From: an uncultured Pseudomonadota bacterium
Lineage (GTDB): Bacteria > Pseudomonadota > Gammaproteobacteria > Steroidobacterales > Steroidobacteraceae
NCBI GenBank assembly: GCA_946479515.1
Contig: CAMLGF010000110.1
Location: 1 to 7,358, forward strand
Length of the DNA: 7,358 nt
Reading direction: 5' to 3'
Part shown: positions 1-4,966 of the stretch, in pieces
Layout of the letters: every line of letters begins with the position of its first letter
How positions within the stretch are numbered: the first letter of the stretch is position 1
Notes under the pieces: model-generated
Seen by the model: the letters and a program-made list of their open reading frames with translations, nothing else
What the model was told of the DNA's origin: nothing
Database searches by the model: none
Made by a program: the position numbers and the translations under genes

Positions 1-86
1 CACTGGCACGCCAGGCCATCGCCAGCGGCGCGGCACGCCGCACGCTGGATGCCATCGCCGGATTCGGTGCCAGAGGTGCCGCGTGA
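1..86 (+). CDS. trpD: Anthranilate phosphoribosyltransferase, C-terminal end only
   Basis: Codons from base 3 to the TGA at 84-86 read LARQAIASGAARRTLDAIAG followed by FGARGAA. This resembles the last helix of anthranilate phosphoribosyltransferase, which often ends in an A-x-x-A-I-x-S-G-x-A-x-x-x-L-x-x-hydrophobic pattern. The enzyme transfers phosphoribose from PRPP to anthranilate, the step just before TrpC. Only about 27 residues are visible, with no catalytic residues, so the call rests on this tail plus the position directly upstream of trpC, trpF, trpB and trpA. The stop codon lies inside the first copy of a 35-bp tandem repeat and overlaps a GTG (GTGA, 83-86). This suggests trpD was originally joined to trpC by a 4-nt overlap. 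Confidence 0.75.
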   Translation, partial: LARQAIASGAARRTLDAIAGFGARGAA

Positions 87-199
87 GCGGCGCCTCACAA
101 AGAAAGACAGGTGGCGCGTGAGCGGCGCCTCGGAAAGAAAGACAGGTGCCGCGTGAGCGGCGCCTCGGAAAGAAAGACAGGTGCCGCGTGAGCGGCGCC
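76..199 (+). repeat. 35-bp tandem repeat, 3.5 copies, at the trpD-trpC junction
   Basis: Copies lie at 76-110, 111-145 and 146-180, with a 19-nt partial copy at 181-199. Copy 1 differs from copy 3 at unit positions 22-23 (AC for GG) and copy 2 differs at position 4 (G for C). Each unit is a 19-nt GC-rich core (GTGCCGCGTGAGCGGCGCC) plus a 16-nt purine-rich linker ending in AAAGAAAGACAG, which stands out against the GC-rich surroundings. The core merges the last codons of trpD with the first codons of trpC. The array therefore looks like duplication of an ancestral GTGA gene overlap with linker sequence between copies. The private differences argue against a simple assembly echo. Confidence 0.95.
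83..191 (+). other. Ladder of three overlapping 12-codon minigenes between trpD and trpC
   Basis: Each repeat copy supplies a GTG start, at 83, 118 and 153. Translation from each gives a 12-residue peptide: VSGASQRKTGGA (stop 119-121), then VSGASERKTGAA (stop 154-156), then the same peptide again (stop 189-191). Every stop overlaps the next GTG as GTGA, and the third overlaps the trpC start at 188. The trpD stop (84-86) overlaps the first GTG in the same way. A ribosome finishing trpD could step through the ladder by termination-reinitiation. The reading frames are directly visible; whether they are translated is inference. They are more likely coupling devices than functional peptides. Confidence 0.5.
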
Positions 200-1054
200 C
201 CCATCAGTTCCGCCCCCCACGGCGCTGCCGGCGATTTCCTCGCCCGCATGGCCGCCTCGTCACGCGCGCGCTCCGCGGCCGCCCAGGCCGAACTACCCGA
301 GCTCGAGTTGCGTGCCCGACTGCTCGACCTGCCGCCGGCACCGCTTCTGAAGCTAGACGGCTTCGACCTCATCGCCGAGGTCAAACTGCGCTCGCCGGCC
401 GTCGGGCTGCTCAAGGCGGCCGCCGAAGAGGACGTGGGCGAACGTGTCTGTGCCTACGCGCGCGCCGGGGCCGCCGCGGTGTCCATCCTCACCGAGCCCA
501 GCCGCTTCGACGGCTCGCTCGCGGATCTGGAAAAGGGGGCGCGTGCGTTGCAGGCGCTCGCCGTGCCCGCGATGCGCAAGGATTTCATCGTCGATGCCTA
601 CCAGGTGCTCGAAGGTCGTCTCGCGGGCGCTGGCGGTGTGCTCGCCATCCTGCGCATGATTCCGCGTGCGGACCTGGAGCAGGTGATCGACACGGCGCTC
701 GAGCAGCACATGTTCGTGCTGCTCGAGACCTTCGACGAGCCCGACATCGAGCTGGCGCACGCGCTCGTCGAGGCGCGCGGCGCGCATCGGCAGCAGCTGC
801 TGGTGGGCGTGAACTCCCGCGACCTGGCGACGCTCAAGGTGGTCCCCGGGCGCCTGGATGCGCTCGCCGACAAACTACCGCGGCACGTCAGGCGCGTCGC
901 CGAGAGCGGCGTGGCCAGCCCCGAGGATGCCGCCCGCATGGCGCACCGGGGATACGACCTGGCGCTGGTGGGCAGCGCGCTCATGTCGGCCGCGGATCCG
1001 GCAGCACTGGCGCGCGACATGCTCGCCGCCGGTCGCAAGGTGCGCGTGCCATGA
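188..1054 (+). CDS. trpC: Indole-3-glycerol phosphate synthase
   Basis: Cytoplasmic TIM-barrel enzyme that decarboxylates and ring-closes CdRP to indole-3-glycerol phosphate. From the GTG at 188 the protein has 288 residues, slightly longer than typical. The expected active-site positions are present: E64 and K66 (AEVKLRSP), S69, K131 (RKDF), E180, N209 (GVNSRDL), and E239-S240 (AESG). It is a single-domain TrpC, not fused to TrpF. I chose GTG 188 because it reproduces the GTGA overlap with the preceding frame, as with the trpD stop. An in-frame GTG at 146 would add 14 basic residues (VPRERRLGKKDRCR); it has a purine-rich GGAAAG 8 nt upstream, so a longer form is possible, but it would read through repeat copy 3. 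The region between the start and residue 60 is Ala/Arg-rich and poorly conserved. The stop overlaps the trpF ATG. Confidence 0.95.
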   Translation: MSGAPISSAPHGAAGDFLARMAASSRARSAAAQAELPELELRARLLDLPPAPLLKLDGFDLIAEVKLRSPAVGLLKAAAEEDVGERVCAYARAGAAAVSILTEPSRFDGSLADLEKGARALQALAVPAMRKDFIVDAYQVLEGRLAGAGGVLAILRMIPRADLEQVIDTALEQHMFVLLETFDEPDIELAHALVEARGAHRQQLLVGVNSRDLATLKVVPGRLDALADKLPRHVRRVAESGVASPEDAARMAHRGYDLALVGSALMSAADPAALARDMLAAGRKVRVP

Positions 1055-1665
1055 CGCCGCGTGCCGGCCTGTTCATCAAGATCTGCGGCATGACCACCGC
1101 GGTGGCGGTCGATGCGTCGCTGGCATGCGAGGCGGACGCCATCGGCTTCGTATTCGCGCCTTCGGTGCGGCAGGTGGACACGCGGCGCGCCAATGAACTG
1201 GCCGCGCCGGCGCGACACAGGGCTGCCTGCGTCGCGGTCACGCGCCACCCCACGCGCGCGCAGGTCGCGGAAATCCTGCGCGACTTCAGGCCGGATATCC
1301 TGCAGACCGATATCGACGATCTCGACAGCCTCGAGCTTCCGCGGACGCTGAGCGTGCTGCCCGTGGTGCGGCCGGGTCAGCAGCGTGCCTGTCTGCTGCC
1401 GCGGCGGGTGCTCTTCGAAGGCCCGGTGAGCGGCAGCGGCCAGACCGCCGACTGGGAGCAGGCCGCGGAACTGGCGCCACGCTGTGAAATGATCCTGGCC
1501 GGCGGCCTGAACCCCGCGAACGTCGGCCTGGCCGTGCACCGTGTGCGGCCTTTCGGGGTCGACGTCTCGAGCGGCGTCGAGGAGTCTCCCGGCCTGAAGA
1601 GCGGCGCAAGAATCGAGCAGTTCGTGGCCGCGGCGCGCGCCGCGGCCCTGGAGTTGAACGCATGA
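1051..1665 (+). CDS. trpF: Phosphoribosylanthranilate isomerase, divergent subfamily
   Basis: Cytoplasmic TIM-barrel enzyme that isomerises phosphoribosyl-anthranilate to CdRP, the step before TrpC. The 204 residues match the family's usual length. Visible family motifs are KICGMT with C12 as the likely general base, [15 protein letters not shown] (28-42), [11 protein letters not shown] (148-158), and GVDVSSGVE with PGLKS (169-184). Two sites are unusual. The common QLHG strand is replaced by LQTDIDD (84-90). The segment that usually carries the catalytic Asp (LLD) reads LFEG, placing E123 at that position. Both lie in an otherwise intact protein, so I read this as a lineage variant rather than decay. 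The start is ATG 1051 in an ATGA overlap with trpC, with AAGG at 1037-1040 as a weak ribosome site. The stop overlaps trpB. Confidence 0.93.
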   Translation: MTPRAGLFIKICGMTTAVAVDASLACEADAIGFVFAPSVRQVDTRRANELAAPARHRAACVAVTRHPTRAQVAEILRDFRPDILQTDIDDLDSLELPRTLSVLPVVRPGQQRACLLPRRVLFEGPVSGSGQTADWEQAAELAPRCEMILAGGLNPANVGLAVHRVRPFGVDVSSGVEESPGLKSGARIEQFVAAARAAALELNA

Positions 1666-2921
1666 GCATGGAAAACCTCGACCGGGCCAAACTACTGGCC
1701 GATGAGCTGGCCGGAAAATTTCCCGATGCGCGCGGCCGCTTCGGGCCGTTCGGCGGGCGCTATATTCCGGAGACGCTGATCGCGGCCTTCGAGAACCTCG
1801 AAGCGGCGGTGAAGCAGCATCTGCACGCCCCGGACTTCCAGGCCGAGCTCGCGGCCGAACTCAAGAGCTGGGTGGGCAGGCCGACCGCGCTCACGCATGC
1901 GCCCAAGCTGTCCAAGGCCTGGGGTGCCGACGTATGGCTGAAACGCGAAGACCTCGCGCACACGGGCGCGCATAAAATCAACAATGCGCTCGGCCAGGCA
2001 TTGCTGGCCAAGCGGCTCGGTGTCTCACGCATCGTCGCCGAAACCGGCGCCGGCCAGCATGGCGTTGCCACCGCGGCGGCCTGCGCGCGCGTCGGCCTGC
2101 CCTGCACGGTGTACATGGGTTCGGTGGACATGGAACGCCAGGCGCCGAACGTCGGGCGCATGAAGCTGCTGGGCGCCACGGTGGTACCGGTGACCACGGG
2201 CGACCAGACGCTGCGCGCGGCCATCGACGAGGCCTTCCGCGACTGGGTGGGCAGCCCCGAGGAGACCTTCTACATCATCGGTTCGGCCGTGGGGCCGCAT
2301 CCCTTTCCGTACCTGGTGCGCGAGCTGCAATCCGTGATTGGCAAGGAGGCGCGCGCGCAGATGCTCGAGCGCACGGGCCAACTACCCGACGCGGTCATCG
2401 CCTGCGTGGGCGGCGGCTCCAATGCGATCGGCATGTTCCATCCCTTCATCGGCGACCCGTCGGTCGAGATCATCGGCATCGAAGCCGGCGGCACGGGCAG
2501 TGGGCTGGGGCAGAACGCCGCGACCCTGGCGACGGGCCGGCCGGGTGTGCTGCATGGCGCGTACTCGCTGCTGCTGCAGGACGAGAACGGCCAGATCCAG
2601 GAGACGCATTCGGTGTCGGCGGGGCTCGACTATCCGGGCGTGGGCCCGGAACATTCATTGCTGCTCTGGGCCGGGCGCGTGCGCTACGAGGCCGCGACCG
2701 ATGCGGATGCTCTGGCGGCCCTTACGGAGTGCTGCAGGCTCGAAGGCATCCTGCCGGCCATCGAGTCCGCGCATGCGTTCGCGGGGGCGAAGCGCTGGGC
2801 ACAGGCTCAGAAAGACCAGGGATCGCCAGGCAAGCGCGTGCTCATCGGGCTTTCAGGCCGCGGCGACAAGGACATGCCCACGCTGCAACGAACCGTGCTC
2901 GCGGACCCCAAGGCGCAGTGA
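1662..2921 (+). CDS. trpB: Tryptophan synthase beta chain
   Basis: PLP enzyme that condenses indole, channelled from TrpA, with L-serine to give tryptophan; it acts as the cytoplasmic alpha2-beta2 complex. The 419 residues are a little above the usual 395-410. Motifs are [15 protein letters not shown] (25-39), [13 protein letters not shown] with PLP-binding K105, [13 protein letters not shown] with catalytic E127, the PLP-phosphate loop [10 protein letters not shown] (250-259), [14 protein letters not shown] (319-332) and LSGRGDKDM (397-405). It belongs to the standard TrpB1 type that partners with TrpA. ATG 1662 overlaps the trpF stop (ATGA), with GGAG at 1650-1653 spaced 8 nt, which favours it over the ATG at 1668. 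The trpA start follows 10 nt after the stop. Confidence 0.98.
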   Translation: MSMENLDRAKLLADELAGKFPDARGRFGPFGGRYIPETLIAAFENLEAAVKQHLHAPDFQAELAAELKSWVGRPTALTHAPKLSKAWGADVWLKREDLAHTGAHKINNALGQALLAKRLGVSRIVAETGAGQHGVATAAACARVGLPCTVYMGSVDMERQAPNVGRMKLLGATVVPVTTGDQTLRAAIDEAFRDWVGSPEETFYIIGSAVGPHPFPYLVRELQSVIGKEARAQMLERTGQLPDAVIACVGGGSNAIGMFHPFIGDPSVEIIGIEAGGTGSGLGQNAATLATGRPGVLHGAYSLLLQDENGQIQETHSVSAGLDYPGVGPEHSLLLWAGRVRYEAATDADALAALTECCRLEGILPAIESAHAFAGAKRWAQAQKDQGSPGKRVLIGLSGRGDKDMPTLQRTVLADPKAQ

Positions 2922-2931
2922 AGAACACACG

Positions 2932-3708
2932 ATGAAACCCAGCGACAGAATCAGCGCGGCCATCTCCCAGGCGCCCGGCCAGACGGCCATCGTTGCCTTC
3001 ATCACGGCGGGATATCCCAGCCGTGAAAAATTCCGCGAGCACCTGCGGCAGATCGGCAATGCCGCGGATGTGGTGGAGATCGGCGTGCCGTTCTCCGATC
3101 CGATGGCCGACGGCATGACCATCCAGCGCTCCAGCCGCGAGGCGCTCAATCAGGGCTTCACGCTGCGCTGGCTGCTGGCGGAGCTCACGGCCATGCAGCG
3201 CGACGGTTCGCTGCCGCGGGCGCCGCTCATCCTGATGAGCTACCTGAACCCGCTCATGGCGCATGGCTTCCGGCAGCTGGCGGCCGATGCCGCGCAGGCC
3301 GGCGTCTGCGGCTTCATCGTGCCGGACCTGCCCTATGACGAGGGTGAGGAATTCCGCGCCGCGCTCGCCGGCCCCGGGCTCGGTGTCATACAGATGGTCA
3401 CGCCGGTCACGCGCCCGGAGCGCCTGGCAAAGTTGTGCGCGGCCAGCGAGGGCTTCGTGTACGCCGTCACCATGACGGGCACCACCGGCCGCACCGCCTC
3501 GGTGCCCGGCGACGTCACCCGTTACCTGGACGGCGTGCGCGCCGCCGCCAAACTACCCGTGTGCGCGGGTTTCGGCATCCGCTCGCGCGAGCAGGTGCGG
3601 CAGCTGCAGGGACACGTGGCCGGCGTCATCGTCGGCTCGGCGCTGGTGGAGGTGCTGGAGAGCGGCAAAGATCCCGCCGAATTCCTGAACTCCCTGCGGC
3701 CCACGTAA
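2932..3708 (+). CDS. trpA: Tryptophan synthase alpha chain
   Basis: TIM-barrel subunit that cleaves indole-3-glycerol phosphate to indole and glyceraldehyde 3-phosphate and passes indole through the tunnel to TrpB. It has 258 residues, close to the usual 265-270. The catalytic pair is at the canonical numbers: E49 (VVEIGVPFSDP) and D60 (PMADG). Other motifs are SYLNPL (103-108), GFIVPDLPYDE (127-137), FVYAVTMTGTTGR (175-187) and the phosphate-binding AGFGIRS (212-218) and VGSALVE (234-240). The usual DGPxIQ loop reads DGMTIQ, Met replacing Pro at position 62; the following RSSREAL-GFTLRW text suggests a distinct TrpA subgroup rather than damage. ATG 2932 lies 10 nt after the trpB stop with only a weak purine stretch (GAAGAA) upstream, so its translation probably depends on trpB coupling. 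Confidence 0.98.
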   Translation: MKPSDRISAAISQAPGQTAIVAFITAGYPSREKFREHLRQIGNAADVVEIGVPFSDPMADGMTIQRSSREALNQGFTLRWLLAELTAMQRDGSLPRAPLILMSYLNPLMAHGFRQLAADAAQAGVCGFIVPDLPYDEGEEFRAALAGPGLGVIQMVTPVTRPERLAKLCAASEGFVYAVTMTGTTGRTASVPGDVTRYLDGVRAAAKLPVCAGFGIRSREQVRQLQGHVAGVIVGSALVEVLESGKDPAEFLNSLRPT

Positions 3709-3713
3709 TCTCA

Positions 3714-3739
3714 CCGGGCGTGCAACACAAACTACCCGG
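3714..3739 (+). promoter_or_regulatory. Small hairpin enclosing the MFS start codon
   Basis: CCGGG (3714-3718) can pair with CCCGG (3735-3739), leaving a 16-nt loop that holds the GTG start codon (3720-3722) and part of an AACTACCC word. The stem is only 5 bp, but all G-C. It may tune initiation of the exporter gene, which lacks a visible ribosome binding site; a stem this short could equally be chance in GC-rich DNA. Confidence 0.2.
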
Positions 3740-4919
3740 CTACGCAATGCTCGCCGTGCTGCTCGGCGGGCTGTCGATGGTGAGTCCGTTCTCCATCGAC
3801 ACCTTCTTTCCGGCCTTCCACGCCATGGAGAGGGCGCTGGGCGTGAATGCCTGGCAGCTGCAGCAGGTGATCACCGCCTACATGCTGCCGTTCGCGTTCG
3901 CCTCCCTGGTGCACGGTCCGTTGTCCGACGCGGTCGGCCGCCGCCCGGTGATGATCTGGGGCATGTCGCTGTACGCGCTCGGCTCGGTGGCCTGCACGCT
4001 GGCGCCGAACTACGGTTCGCTGGTCGCGGCGCGAGTCCTGCAGGGCGCGACGGCCGGCGTGGGCGTGGTCATCGGCAGAGCGGTGATCCGCGATCTCTAC
4101 GAGGGCGCGCGGGCGCAGCGCCTCATGAGCATCACCACCATGATTTTCAGCATCGCGCCTGCGGTCGCGCCCATCATCGGTGGCTGGGCGCACGTGGCCT
4201 TCGGCTGGCGCGCCGTGTTCGCCGTGATGACGCTCTGCGGCCTGTTGTTCGCCTTTTCCGCCTGGTGGAAGCTGCCCGAGACGCATCCGCCTGCCGCGCG
4301 CGTTCCGTTCAACGCGCGCAACCTGGTGGCCACGTCTGCCACGGTACTGCGACATCCGGAGTTCCTGATGCTGGCGATCGCCGCCGCCGTGAACTTCGGT
4401 TCGCTGGCCGTGTACATCGGCTCCGCCCCCGCTATCGTGGAAATGCACTGGGGCAGGAGCGAGACCGAATACTTCATGCTGTTCCTGCCGGTGATCTGCG
4501 GCATCCTCACCGGCGCCGTCATCTCGACCATCTTCGCGCGCCACCTGCATCTGCTGCTGCAGGTGCGCATCGGCATGGCGATCACATTCACCGGTGCGCT
4601 GACCCGCGCGGTGCTGCATGGCGCGGTCGACGACGTGCCCATCCCGATGCAGCAGGCGCTGCTGTATTTTTCGGGCATCGGTGCGCAGTTCGCGTTTCCG
4701 GCGCTCACGCTGCGCATGCTCGACCTTTTTCCCGCGGCGCGCGGCACGGCGGCCGCGGCGCAGTCGTTCATGGCGCTGCTGATCACGGCATTCACCTTCG
4801 GCATGGTGGCGCCGCACGTGCTGGCGCAGCTCGACTGGCTGGCATGGACTTCGCTGGCCTACGCCTCGCTGGCCTCGCTCTGCTGGTATCTGTCCCGCCG
4901 CTGGCACGCGGCGCACTAG
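3720..4919 (+). CDS. MFS multidrug exporter, Bcr/CflA-like
   Basis: Inner-membrane, probably proton-driven exporter of the DHA1 drug-efflux type with about 12 hydrophobic segments; 399 residues, the usual size of Bcr/CflA proteins. The first segment contains SPFSIDTFFPAF with an acidic residue (D27), a hallmark of this group. Motif A follows TM2 as GPLSDAVGRRP (66-76). RVLQGATAGVG (105-115) matches the TM4 Arg motif, and APIIGGWAHVAFGWR (149-163) matches the motif C/TM5-6 region. I chose GTG 3720 because it is the first in-frame start after the trpA stop (11 nt on) and leaves a natural short N-terminus (VQHKLPGY) before TM1; ATG 3747 would cut into TM1. No good Shine-Dalgarno is visible, so coupling to trpA is likely. 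The substrate is unknown; placement after trp genes hints at an aromatic compound, which is inference only. Confidence 0.88.
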   Translation: MQHKLPGYAMLAVLLGGLSMVSPFSIDTFFPAFHAMERALGVNAWQLQQVITAYMLPFAFASLVHGPLSDAVGRRPVMIWGMSLYALGSVACTLAPNYGSLVAARVLQGATAGVGVVIGRAVIRDLYEGARAQRLMSITTMIFSIAPAVAPIIGGWAHVAFGWRAVFAVMTLCGLLFAFSAWWKLPETHPPAARVPFNARNLVATSATVLRHPEFLMLAIAAAVNFGSLAVYIGSAPAIVEMHWGRSETEYFMLFLPVICGILTGAVISTIFARHLHLLLQVRIGMAITFTGALTRAVLHGAVDDVPIPMQQALLYFSGIGAQFAFPALTLRMLDLFPAARGTAAAAQSFMALLITAFTFGMVAPHVLAQLDWLAWTSLAYASLASLCWYLSRRWHAAH

Positions 4920-4940
4920 CGCATCGCCAGCCGCGGCGAG

Positions 4941-4966
4941 GGCCGCCGGCTAGTTCTCCGGCCGCC
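4941..4966. terminator. Imperfect GC-rich inverted repeat at convergent gene ends
   Basis: GGC-C-GCCGG (4941-4949) pairs with CCGGC-C-GCC (4958-4966) apart from one C-C mismatch, with an 8-nt loop (CTAGTTCT, 4950-4957) that contains the kinase stop codon. The gap between the MFS stop (4919) and the kinase stop (4950) is only 30 bp, so any shared terminator must be here. There is no T-tract on either strand, so it is at best a weak bidirectional stop or RNA-end stabiliser. Confidence 0.25.

Larger units (their letters stand above)
73..199 (+). promoter_or_regulatory. Four tandem RNA hairpins with GUGA stop/start codons in the loop
   Basis: In each copy the left arm GGTGCCGC pairs with the right arm GCGGCGCC (8 bp, one G-U wobble), leaving the loop GTGA, which fits the GNRA tetraloop pattern. 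The hairpins span 73-96 (10 bp, extended by G73-C96 and A74-T95), 109-130 (internal G-G mismatch at 114/125), 144-165 (9 bp) and 180-199 (8 bp). The loop is exactly the stop/start overlap. The Shine-Dalgarno-like AGAGGT (72-77), and the weaker CAGGT in later copies, fall in the left arm. When folded, both the initiation signal and the start codon would be masked, and an upstream ribosome would open them. Pairing was done by eye; function is inferred. Confidence 0.55.
291..3737 (+). repeat. Dispersed octamer AACTACCC (4 exact, 2 near copies)
   Basis: Exact copies lie at 291-298 (trpC), 2380-2387 (trpB), 3551-3558 (trpA) and 3730-3737 (start of the MFS gene). Near copies are AACTACCG at 873-880 and AACTACTG at 1690-1697. 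All are on the + strand, and I find no reverse complement GGGTAGTT in the window. In every case the reading frame is xAA-CTA-CCx, so both the A-ending codon before and the CTA leucine codon are atypical for a GC-rich gene, where AAG-CTG-CCC is used elsewhere (for example KLPE in the MFS gene). This points to constraint on the nucleotide word rather than the protein. Confidence 0.5.

Noticed and set aside
76..199. Tandem repeat as a CRISPR array
   Set aside because: Units are directly adjacent with no unique spacers, and they overlap the trpD and trpC ends.
73..199. Repeat hairpins as a trp attenuator or intrinsic terminator
   Set aside because: No T-tract follows any hairpin, the minigenes contain no Trp codons, and coding of trpC continues straight on.
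181..1050. The trpF frame is open far upstream through trpC, giving an apparent 494-residue protein
   Set aside because: Upstream residues are Arg/Ala-rich shadow of trpC; real TrpF homology begins a few residues after ATG 1051, which sits in a normal ATGA overlap.
598..1539. Antisense open frame of 313 codons opposite trpC and trpF
   Set aside because: Composition is typical of a GC-rich shadow frame; both sense genes have full active-site motifs.
3435..3719. N-terminal extension of the MFS protein back into trpA
   Set aside because: The extension is Arg-rich shadow of trpA; the membrane protein's first hydrophobic segment begins shortly after GTG 3720.
3732..4916. Long open frame of 394 codons on the - strand opposite the MFS gene
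   Set aside because: It is Arg/His/Gln-rich low-complexity text with no family resemblance and mirrors the GC-rich codons of a well-supported membrane protein.
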